A DNA stretch of 64,000 nucleotides, from positions 62,001-126,000 of the forward strand of contig JBGALE010000006.1 in the NCBI GenBank assembly GCA_044223995.1, given 5' to 3'. Under the pieces are notes generated by a model. The model was not told the origin of the DNA. It worked only from the letters and a program-made list of their open reading frames with translations, and did not search any database. A program made the position numbers and the translations under genes. Positions 43,102-50,864 of the stretch are shown here, piece by piece; within the stretch, counting starts at the first letter, position 1, and each line of letters opens with the position of its first letter. This DNA comes from JACMLD01 sp044223995 (GTDB lineage Bacteria > Bacteroidota > Bacteroidia > Chitinophagales > Chitinophagaceae).

Positions 43102-44259
43102 CTATTGTTTTGTAACGACAAACTTATAACTGAGAAAATCAACGTCTATCTTATAAGTGCCAGTTACAGTTGGGCCGGGGAAATTATCGTTCTTATCATA
43201 ACCAAAATCACCCCCTGCATTCAGCCCTGCCAATGATTTATCGGCTACAGAAAACTTGTGACTCCAATCTCCGTTAACCGGAAGCATCAGGTATTCTTTA
43301 GCGCCTGTCAGCGGAACTGTTATTGAAAACTTGCTTGAATTAACCCTTGTGAATTTTTGCGATGGTACCGGTACCGGGTTGTTCCATCCACCTGCAGTTG
43401 CATCACCAACGATGTACAGGCTGTCGGGCATCGTCTTGGTATATGGTGTAACGGTAAATTTACCTCTCTGAAAATCCACCATTATTTGGTAGCGGCCGGT
43501 AGCTGTTGGGCCAGGGAAATTATCATTGAGGTTAAATCCGAAATCACCACCTGCATTCAAACCGGATAAGCTTTTATCGGCAACGGAAAATTTAGTACTC
43601 CAGTCGCCATTTACAGGCAGCATTAAATATTCTTTTCCACCTACCAGATCAAATATGCCACCGTAAGTAACTGAATCGATTTTATTAAATTCCTGCGTTG
43701 GCACAGGAACCGGGTTGTTCCATCCACCCTGTGTGGCGTCCCCTACGAGGAACAAGCGTCCGGATACAGGAGGTGCTACTTTAGGCGGCACTTTATAAGG
43801 TGTCATTTTTATTTTCAATACATTGGATGCAAGCTGTTCATTGTTGTTTCCGTAGGATGAAGTAATCCTTACATCCATGGTATAGGCTACACCAAAATTA
43901 AATCCATACCCGAGGAGAATAGCATTCAATTCTTTTGCAGTAAATGAAGTAGTCAACGCTGTACTGGTAATTCCTGTAACAGTACGTGTATACTCTTTGG
44001 AAAAATTCCTTCCCGTAGAATCTATTTCAATTACATATTTATACGTTGATTCTGTAGTGCCATAGTTGGGAGAAGTCCAGTTCAGTGTCAATACTGTTTT
44101 GTTGGAATCTGCCGGTACCGGTGCAATCGTAGCCGTTGAGCTGCTTAATACAACCGGTGAGCCGTTGTTGTAGTAAGGCAGATCGCCCACTTTTTCGCAT
44201 GCCATAAATACAGCAGCCAGGGCAAATATTCCAAAAACTATTTTTGATAAATATTTCAT
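43102..44259 (-). CDS. SusF-like starch-binding lipoprotein with two binding modules
   Basis: A 385-residue outer-membrane lipoprotein (Cys21 after VFMA). After a SusE-type Ig region (TVLTLNWTSPNYGTTESTYKYVIEID) there are two tandem carbohydrate-binding modules of about 95 residues. Each begins LFLVGDATQGGWNNPVPVP or LYIVGDATAGGWNNPVPVP and repeats EYLMLPVNGDWS, GLNAGGDFG and NDNFPGPT. These follow the SusE/SusF starch-binding module plan, with aromatic Trp platforms. The upstream gene at 44319 has one such module. It probably holds starch at the surface for the SusCD pair and GH13 enzyme. Spacing to the upstream gene is 59 bases. Confidence 0.9.
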   Translation of the reverse strand: MKYLSKIVFGIFALAAVFMACEKVGDLPYYNNGSPVVLSSSTATIAPVPADSNKTVLTLNWTSPNYGTTESTYKYVIEIDSTGRNFSKEYTRTVTGITSTALTTSFTAKELNAILLGYGFNFGVAYTMDVRITSSYGNNNEQLASNVLKIKMTPYKVPPKVAPPVSGRLFLVGDATQGGWNNPVPVPTQEFNKIDSVTYGGIFDLVGGKEYLMLPVNGDWSTKFSVADKSLSGLNAGGDFGFNLNDNFPGPTATGRYQIMVDFQRGKFTVTPYTKTMPDSLYIVGDATAGGWNNPVPVPSQKFTRVNSSKFSITVPLTGAKEYLMLPVNGDWSHKFSVADKSLAGLNAGGDFGYDKNDNFPGPTVTGTYKIDVDFLSYKFVVTKQ

Positions 44260-44318
44260 ATCGCAGCTTTTATAAATTGTTTAGCATGCCAATCATTATT
44301 GATTGGTCATTCAAGATT

Positions 44319-45158
44319 TTATTGTTTGGTTACTGTAAATTTTCCCCGCTGAAAATCCATTGTTATCTTATAAGTTCCGCTGGCTGCCGGGGCAAGGATG
44401 TCACCGCCGCCCTGTTTGAAATCGTCTCCGTTGGGGTTATTGGTTTTATTGGCTCCCAAACATCCATACTTGGTTCCCCAATCGCCATTAACCGGCAACG
44501 CGAGAAAAGCTTTGTCAGCTCCATTGGTCAATGATACCGTAATCTCAAATAAAGTAGCGCTCAGTTTGGTAAACTGCTGGCTTGGTACCGGAACAGGATT
44601 GTTCCAGCCACCTTGTGTAGCATCTCCTACCAGGTATAATTGACCGGAAGCGGGCGGTGCGACTACCGGTGGAATAGGATATGGAACAACTGTATATTTC
44701 AACACATTGGAAGCAAGTGGCACTGAACTGTTGGTTAAATAAGATGTAACCCTGATTTCAATGTTATGTGGTACACTGGTATCCAGTTGCAACTGGTTTA
44801 ACAGGTACCCGTTGAATTCGCCTTGTGTAAACGAACGGGACAAGTCTTTGCTTACTGCTACAGTTTGCTTTTTGGGATTGGTAAAATTAGCGCCGGCAGT
44901 ATCTATTTCCACCAGGTAATTTACATCCTGGGAGCTGATGCCAGTCGTAAACTGGTAAGCAGGGTTTGTCCATGATAATTTTATTGCTTCATTATTCCTG
45001 TTTACATAAGACAGGGGGAGGCTTGCACCTGTTATAGAAGCAGTAAGTACAGGGTTGGTACCCCCGTTAAAATATACTTTGTTCTCATCCTTCGTGCAGG
45101 ATCCAAACAGTGCAAAAAGGATGGAAGAGAAGAATAATATTTTAGATAGCTGTTTCAT
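44319..45158 (-). CDS. SusE-like starch-binding lipoprotein with one binding module
   Basis: A 279-residue lipoprotein (Cys21 after LFGS). The N-terminal SusE domain (EAIKLSWTNPAYQFTTG, NYLVEIDTAGANFTNPKKQ) is followed by a single C-terminal module LYLVGDATQGGWNNPVPVP with ALPVNGDWG. It is clearly a shorter relative of the adjacent gene at 43102, from which it likely arose by duplication. The DNA copies have diverged, so the event is not recent. It starts 27 bases after SusD. Confidence 0.9.
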   Translation of the reverse strand: MKQLSKILFFSSILFALFGSCTKDENKVYFNGGTNPVLTASITGASLPLSYVNRNNEAIKLSWTNPAYQFTTGISSQDVNYLVEIDTAGANFTNPKKQTVAVSKDLSRSFTQGEFNGYLLNQLQLDTSVPHNIEIRVTSYLTNSSVPLASNVLKYTVVPYPIPPVVAPPASGQLYLVGDATQGGWNNPVPVPSQQFTKLSATLFEITVSLTNGADKAFLALPVNGDWGTKYGCLGANKTNNPNGDDFKQGGGDILAPAASGTYKITMDFQRGKFTVTKQ

Positions 45159-45185
45159 ATTATGAATGATTTTTTCAGATAAAAT

Positions 45186-46796
45186 TTAATATCCTGCATT
45201 TTGGGTAAGGTTTGGATTAGCAGTCCTGTTGGCAGCCGGTATAGGGAAAATATTGTACTTGCTGTCAACACTTGTGCCGGATGAAACGCCACCTTTCCAT
45301 GGCCACAGGTAAGTACCTGTTGTGAGCAAACCATACCTGATAAGGTCTGTGCGGCGGTGCCCTTCCCAATACAATTCTCTTCCTCTTTCTGCCAGTAAGA
45401 AATCCAAAGTTAGTGCTGCAGAAGTAATATTGCCACTGGTATTGCCCCATGCCCGTGTACGGATTAGGTTTACATAAGTCAATGCAGTAGCTGCGTCACC
45501 ACCTGATCCGTTTCTTAAAACTGCTTCTGCATATATCAGATACATTTCTGATAACCTGAACACCGGGAAGTCAACATCTGAAAAATTAGCAGTCACATCT
45601 GAAATAGGACCGCCGTCTGAACGGATGTTTTTCCACTTGTTTACATGCAGGCCGTTTTCAAAATTGCTTACATCGCTGATGGCAACCTGTGAGGGTGCTG
45701 TCCCATACTTAGAAGTGGTAAACATTGCCCTCTTATCTGTGCCACCGGTTAAATCGGTAAACAAATCTGCAAGGCCTTTTGTCGCCCTGTAACCATTCCA
45801 GCCACCACCCACGCCATAATCATTGTGGTCGTCGCCGCAGGCTGCATGAACAAAGAAAGTGGTATTGCCATAAGCCTGGGTATGTAAACCGTCACAATTA
45901 ATGGCAAACATAAATTCATCTTTACGCTTGTCATTGTCAGCCATGAACAATTGTGCATAGTTTGGCTGCAGTGAATAACCGGCTGCAATTACTTTTTTGG
46001 CATAAGTAATCGCGTCAGTATAACGGGTAGTTCCCGTATAAACACCTGCATTCAGGTACAACCTTGCCAGTAAAGCCCACGCTGCACCCTGGTCAACCCT
46101 TCCATATTCAATTGTTTTTACAGGAGCCAGATCGCCGTCGATAGCCTTTAACTCGCCTTCGATATAATTAAATAATTCAGTCCTGCTTTTTTCGCCGGGT
46201 AAATCAGTACCGATCAAATTGGTTTCATCAATAAAGGTTGATTTTCCAAACAGGTCAACCATTACCCAATAGTTAAATGCGCGGAGAAAGCGTGCTTCAG
46301 CCCTTGATTTCTTAATGTCATCGGCATCAGTACCGGAGATTCCTCTTTCGGACAGTTTCGCATCCGTAGATTCTCTCAGGTATTCATTGATCAGGGTGAT
46401 GTTGTAAATAGGCCTTGCATAGATCCCTTTCAGGAAAGGATCAGCACTGGTCCATTTCAAATCATGAAAATCATGTATGGTCTGGTCGTTCCACGCTACC
46501 ACTGCTTCATCTGTTGGCAATTCTTCACAGTTAAACAGCATCCGGATAAATGCTACCTGTGAACCTTCATCCAATCCACCGGCAATATCCGGCGCACCTG
46601 CAGGACCAGCATTACCTGTGATAGACAATGTGCCATAAATTTTTGCCAGTACACTTTTATAGCCTGCGGGGGTTGAATATGCTTTTTCCGGCGTAAGATC
46701 GTTTTGCGGAAATAAATCCAGTTTTTTAGCACAGGAGCTTGCAGCAAGAACTGCAACTACCGCGATTAAAAGGATTATGATTATTCTGCTTTTCAT
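45186..46796 (-). CDS. SusD/RagB-family starch-binding lipoprotein (locus 2)
   Basis: A 536-residue SusD homologue, lipidated at Cys22 (AASS-Cys). I use the ATG at 46796 (MKSRIIIILLIAVVAVL) rather than the in-frame TTG nine bases upstream. Diagnostic pieces are AEARFLRAFNYWVMVDLFGKSTF, EFMFAINCDGLHTQAYG, and the C-terminal LTLDFLLAERGRELYWEGHRRTDLIRYGLL. It ends IFPIPAANRTANPNLTQNAGY. It works with the SusC barrel directly upstream. The adjacent SusE/F modules and GH13 enzyme point to starch or a related alpha-glucan as substrate. Confidence 0.95.
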   Translation of the reverse strand: MKSRIIIILLIAVVAVLAASSCAKKLDLFPQNDLTPEKAYSTPAGYKSVLAKIYGTLSITGNAGPAGAPDIAGGLDEGSQVAFIRMLFNCEELPTDEAVVAWNDQTIHDFHDLKWTSADPFLKGIYARPIYNITLINEYLRESTDAKLSERGISGTDADDIKKSRAEARFLRAFNYWVMVDLFGKSTFIDETNLIGTDLPGEKSRTELFNYIEGELKAIDGDLAPVKTIEYGRVDQGAAWALLARLYLNAGVYTGTTRYTDAITYAKKVIAAGYSLQPNYAQLFMADNDKRKDEFMFAINCDGLHTQAYGNTTFFVHAACGDDHNDYGVGGGWNGYRATKGLADLFTDLTGGTDKRAMFTTSKYGTAPSQVAISDVSNFENGLHVNKWKNIRSDGGPISDVTANFSDVDFPVFRLSEMYLIYAEAVLRNGSGGDAATALTYVNLIRTRAWGNTSGNITSAALTLDFLLAERGRELYWEGHRRTDLIRYGLLTTGTYLWPWKGGVSSGTSVDSKYNIFPIPAANRTANPNLTQNAGY

Positions 46797-46816
46797 ATAA
46801 TTCAATCGTTTATATT

Positions 46817-49798
46817 TTAGAAATCAAGGTTAACTCCAAGAGAGAATGTTCTTGGCCTGGGATACAAAGTATATTGAGTACCTCCATCATTTGCTGTCTC
46901 CGGATCCAACCCTTTATAATTGGTAATTATAAAAACATTCTGCACACTTGCCAGCAGGCGGAGTGAGGCTTTGTTATTGAAAACCTTACCTGCATTGTAT
47001 CCTACGTTGATATTATCAAAGCGGAAGAACGAAGCGTTTTCGATAAAGTAATCAGACAAATATTCATTGGTACTGTTGCCGGAGAATTTGGTATCCAGGT
47101 AAGAACGTGAACCATTCTGGATAAAATTCAGCGGGTTTTTAATAGCTCTCAGTACACCATTGTTTGAGTTGTACTGGTTATAGAGGTAGTTACCCAATGA
47201 TCCATGCGCCGTCAAACCGAGTGACCACTTCTGGTAAGTTACTTGTGTATTGATACCAAATGTTACATCCGGTGCAGGTTTCTTATACAGGTACCTGTCG
47301 TTGTCATCAATTTTACCGTCGCGGTTCAGGTCATCAAACAAACCATCGATGGGTGCACCAGTTTTTGAATCATACACCTGTTTATATACATAATATACGT
47401 TGGGCGCGTACCCCACAATATATTTACCGATGTAATTGGACAAACCACCACCAACGCCGTTTACATCAATACCCTTAAAATTGGGATCTGGTTGCTTTAG
47501 CAGGTTGGTGATTTTAGATTTATTATAAGCTATGTTGAAACCAAAATCCCAGGTAAGGTCATTTCTTTTAATGGGTGTAGTGTTCAATGTAAATTCAATA
47601 CCCCTGTTTTCCATATTTCCTACATTGGTCAGTAGGGTTATATCGAAGTTGGAACCAGGCGCTACTGGTATTACACTCAGCAGGTCTTTTGTTTTCTTAT
47701 AATATAAGTCCACTGAACCCGAAATCCTGTTGTTCAGGAAAGCGAAGTCCAAACCAAGGTTTTGGGTTGTGGTTGTTTCCCATTTAATATGTGCATCATA
47801 AGCTGAAGGACGAAGGAAGCTGTAGAATGTATTTCCAAACTGGTACTGTGCAGTGGAATTACTCTGGGAATAACGGGGCAAATAAGGATACAGGTTTCCA
47901 AAATCCTGTTGACCGGTAACACCCCAGCCTACCCGCAATTTCAAATCAGTAATAACCGGTGCGAATTTGAAGAAAGTTTCTTTGAGTTTCCATGCAAATG
48001 CGCCGGCAGGGAAGTAACCTACCCTGGTGTCAGGTGAAAATTTGGAACTTGCATCGCGGCGTAAAGATGCAGTAAGCAGGTATTTATTATCAAATGTATA
48101 GTTTAACCTGCCCAGGTATGATTCGAGCCTGTATTCAGGTTTATCAGTTGCAAAGGTGGGGGTTGATCCCGGTATCAGTACGCCATTCTGCCCATAAGAG
48201 GGGAAATTGCTGACCTCGGTAACGAAGTCCTGGTATTCATGCAGGGCCAGTACATCCAGCTTGCTTTTGATAGACGGGATTTCTTTCGTATAGAATAATG
48301 AAACAGAAGAAATCGTATTCTTTTTCTTTTGTTCATAATGAACAAAGCGTCCTGCTGTTTTATAATTGGTAGCCGAAGTAGAATCTGTATTATCATCGCC
48401 ACTGCCACTGCCGTTGTCGATACCAGCATTCACCAGTACATGCAAATCAGGAAAGAAATGCAGTTTATAATCCAGTTGAACATTTCCGATGATACGCTGT
48501 ACTTTGGAATTGTTATTGCGCAGCATCAGCAGTGCAAGCGGGTTACGTGTTGCCAAATCGATGGCTTTGCCATCTGCCTGCAGCCATTCGTAGTAGCCGC
48601 CATATTTGGCGCCATGTACCGGTTGCGTAGGATCAAATGTAACAGCAGCGCCTACAGCACCCTCATCTGCAAAGCGGTTGGTTGTCTGGCTCAGTTTCAG
48701 GTTTACATTCACTGATAAATGATCATCCAGGAACTTTGGCGACAGGTTCAACGCAGTAGAATAACGATCAAATTTGTTTGTCTTTAAAATACCAGCCTGG
48801 TTCAGGTAACCGAATGATAACCTGAACGGGATATTTTTTATACTACCACTGGCGCTGATGTTATTGTCAAATCCAAGAGCAGACTGGTAAATCTGATCCT
48901 GCCAGTCGGTGTTTTCCCCACCAAGTAATTTCTGGTAGGTGGTATTTCCGGTAGCTGCAGCATCTGCGTTTACAATAGCGCGGATATCATCTGCAGTCAA
49001 TACATCAACTTTCTTAGCAATGGTACCAACAGAAAACTTGGTATTGAAATTAAATTTCGTTTTACCTTTTGAGCCTTTCTTGGTGGTAATAATAATAACA
49101 CCATTGGATGCCCTTGAACCATACAGTGCAGTCGCAGATGCGTCCTTTAATACGGACACAGATTCATAATCATCCGGATTAATGGTGTTTAATAAATTGG
49201 CAGAACCAGCAATACCATTGCTTTCAACGGGGACCCCATCAATTACGATGAGCGGATCATTGCTGGCATTTAAGGAAGCGGTACCGCGGATACGGATACG
49301 GCTTCCACCGCCTGCAGAACCGCCACCTGTAGTAACCTGGAGGCCCGCTACCTTTCCAACTAATAACTGCTCACCTGAAGCAATTGCACCTTTTTGAAAT
49401 TCTTTGGTGGAAATAGACGTTACTGCTCCGGTTAAGTCACCTTTTTTCCTGGAACCGTACGCAACTACCACTACTTCATTCAAAGAGGAGTTTGTAGCAA
49501 TAAGCGATACATCAAGGTTGTCACCATTGATATCAACTTCTTTGGTGGCAAAACCTATTGATGAGAAAATCAATGTCGTTACCCGACCACTTACAGTAAG
49601 ACGAAATGTTCCGTCAGCAGCAGTAACTGTTCCGCCGGTTGAACCCTTTGGCACCACAGAAATTCCTGATAATGGAGAACCGTCTTTTGAGTCAGTAACT
49701 TTTCCGGAGATGGTTTTGTTCTGAGCGAACAATGCCGGACTTGCAAGTAGCAACAGCAGAGGAATTACAATCCTCACAAACAATCGTTTTGGTTTCAT
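46817..49798 (-). CDS. SusC/RagA-family TonB-dependent receptor (locus 2)
   Basis: A 993-residue outer-membrane receptor. The ATG at 49798 gives the signal peptide (MKPKRLFVRIVIPLLLLLASPALFAQ). A longer frame upstream would overlap the operator dyads. The regulatory-like domain SGKVTDSKDGSPLSGISVVPKG is followed by LNEVVVVAYGSRKKGDLTGAV, the plug with SLNASNDPLIVIDGVPVESNG and SVSVLKDASATALYGSRASNGV, and a barrel ending TFSLGVNLDF. It probably imports alpha-gluco-oligosaccharides together with the neighbouring SusD. Two GTGTA-N5-TACAC elements stand 36-75 bases upstream. Confidence 0.95.
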   Translation of the reverse strand: MKPKRLFVRIVIPLLLLLASPALFAQNKTISGKVTDSKDGSPLSGISVVPKGSTGGTVTAADGTFRLTVSGRVTTLIFSSIGFATKEVDINGDNLDVSLIATNSSLNEVVVVAYGSRKKGDLTGAVTSISTKEFQKGAIASGEQLLVGKVAGLQVTTGGGSAGGGSRIRIRGTASLNASNDPLIVIDGVPVESNGIAGSANLLNTINPDDYESVSVLKDASATALYGSRASNGVIIITTKKGSKGKTKFNFNTKFSVGTIAKKVDVLTADDIRAIVNADAAATGNTTYQKLLGGENTDWQDQIYQSALGFDNNISASGSIKNIPFRLSFGYLNQAGILKTNKFDRYSTALNLSPKFLDDHLSVNVNLKLSQTTNRFADEGAVGAAVTFDPTQPVHGAKYGGYYEWLQADGKAIDLATRNPLALLMLRNNNSKVQRIIGNVQLDYKLHFFPDLHVLVNAGIDNGSGSGDDNTDSTSATNYKTAGRFVHYEQKKKNTISSVSLFYTKEIPSIKSKLDVLALHEYQDFVTEVSNFPSYGQNGVLIPGSTPTFATDKPEYRLESYLGRLNYTFDNKYLLTASLRRDASSKFSPDTRVGYFPAGAFAWKLKETFFKFAPVITDLKLRVGWGVTGQQDFGNLYPYLPRYSQSNSTAQYQFGNTFYSFLRPSAYDAHIKWETTTTQNLGLDFAFLNNRISGSVDLYYKKTKDLLSVIPVAPGSNFDITLLTNVGNMENRGIEFTLNTTPIKRNDLTWDFGFNIAYNKSKITNLLKQPDPNFKGIDVNGVGGGLSNYIGKYIVGYAPNVYYVYKQVYDSKTGAPIDGLFDDLNRDGKIDDNDRYLYKKPAPDVTFGINTQVTYQKWSLGLTAHGSLGNYLYNQYNSNNGVLRAIKNPLNFIQNGSRSYLDTKFSGNSTNEYLSDYFIENASFFRFDNINVGYNAGKVFNNKASLRLLASVQNVFIITNYKGLDPETANDGGTQYTLYPRPRTFSLGVNLDF

Positions 49799-49833
49799 GA
49801 TCTGATTCGTTGTTAAGTTATGGCTTTTTGATT

Positions 49834-49873
49834 GTGTAAAAATTACACGATCAATAATGTGTAAATTGTACAC
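49834..49873. promoter_or_regulatory. Two tandem GTGTA-N5-TACAC operators upstream of susC (locus 2)
   Basis: Two 15-base dyads occur at 49834-49848 and 49859-49873, centre to centre 25 bases. Each has GTGTA and TACAC arms with a 5-base spacer, and 12 of 15 positions match between them. They lie between the end of the NUDIX-type regulator gene and the susC start, so that regulator is the leading candidate binder. Confidence 0.65.
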
Positions 49874-49974
49874 AAATTAGAGGAAAAATTTAACTTTCCA
49901 ATTGATTAACAAAAAAATTTTACCGGGATCAAAATCGATAGGTGCAAGGAGAAGGGTAAAAAATTGCCATTATC

Positions 49975-50712
49975 TTAGAAATCAATGCCAAACCATTTCT
50001 TCCGCTCCTTTTTCTGGTACTTCTCGTAATTGAATTTGTACAACTTACCAGGCCGGTGCGGTACATCAGATTCAAATTCCCCGGTATCTTCCAGCAGGTT
50101 CATGGAAAAGAATTTTTTCCGGAAGTTCCGGCGATCCAATTTTACATTCAGTATAGCTTCATACAGGTTTTGCAATTCACGCAGTGAAAACTTTTTCGGA
50201 AGGAGGCTAAAACCCAGCGGGTGTTCCTGGATTCGCTTTTGCAACCACTCATAGCAAACATCCAGTATCATTTTATGATCGAATGCCATGTCTTTAATAT
50301 GCTTCATCTTATGCCAGTGCAGTTCATTGTCCATTTTCTTCAACTGGTGGTGCTGGATATTGATAAGGGAACAATAAGCAACTGTAATAACCCTGGCCGC
50401 GGGGTGGCGGTTTACTTCTCCAAATGATCGCACCTGTTCGAGGTATACATCATTCATACCCGTTCTTTCCTTCAAAATACGATAAGCTGCCTGGTCAAGT
50501 GTTTCCTTACTGTCAATCAAATCACCCAGCAGGGACCATTTGTCTTCAAAGTTTTTCAAATCCGATTTTATCAGCAACACCTTCAACTCATCCTCGTCAA
50601 ATCCAAATATGACACAGTCAACAGAAATGCCATTCAAATCATCGTTTTCCAGTTGTTGCAATATGGACTTAATATTTTTTTGCCTCGCAGTCATGTGCGT
50701 ATCAACAAGCAT
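49975..50712 (-). CDS. NUDIX-type transcriptional regulator (NrtR/AraR-like)
   Basis: A 245-residue protein with a degenerate NUDIX fold at residues of about 30-150 (SVDCVIFGFDEDELKVLLIKS, WSLLGDLIDSKETLDQAAYRILKERTGM), which lacks the full GX5EX7REUXEEXGU catalytic box. The C-terminal third is a winged-helix region (KKFSLRELQNLYEAILNVKLDRRNFRKKFF). This layout matches NrtR-like regulators; in Bacteroides the AraR member controls arabinose use. Here it stands directly before the starch locus on the same strand, so it likely senses a sugar and controls it. An alternative start is the ATG at 50694. A promoter is proposed at 50754-50787. Confidence 0.85.
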   Translation of the reverse strand: MLVDTHMTARQKNIKSILQQLENDDLNGISVDCVIFGFDEDELKVLLIKSDLKNFEDKWSLLGDLIDSKETLDQAAYRILKERTGMNDVYLEQVRSFGEVNRHPAARVITVAYCSLINIQHHQLKKMDNELHWHKMKHIKDMAFDHKMILDVCYEWLQKRIQEHPLGFSLLPKKFSLRELQNLYEAILNVKLDRRNFRKKFFSMNLLEDTGEFESDVPHRPGKLYKFNYEKYQKKERKKWFGIDF

Positions 50713-50753
50713 TCGTTGTTTATTTCAGTGGTTGTTTATAATCAATGGAGACA

Positions 50754-50787
50754 CGAATTTAATATTCTGCATGCATCTTTCTGCAAA
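50754..50787 (-). promoter_or_regulatory. Candidate promoter of the NUDIX-type regulator
   Basis: On the minus strand TTTG (50784-50787) precedes TAAATTCG (50754-50761), one mismatch from TAnnTTTG, with a 22-base spacer, slightly longer than usual. Confidence 0.35.
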
Positions 50788-50816
50788 AAATTACGATAAG
50801 TCTTTTTAACCGGTCA

Positions 50817-50845
50817 TTGAATAGCGTATCATTCCCGTACATTTA
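50817..50845 (+). promoter_or_regulatory. Candidate promoter of ligA
   Basis: TTG at 50817-50819 and TACATTTA at 50838-50845 (one mismatch from TAnnTTTG) are 18 bases apart. This places the TTG at 50817 in the promoter and supports the ATG at 50865 as the start. Confidence 0.4.
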
Positions 50846-50864
50846 TGTTGCTAATTACATCATT

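Noticed and set aside
50817..50864. An earlier TTG start for ligA adding 16 residues
   Set aside because: The TTG falls in the -33 element of the candidate promoter, and the ATG at 50865 gives the standard LigA N-terminus.
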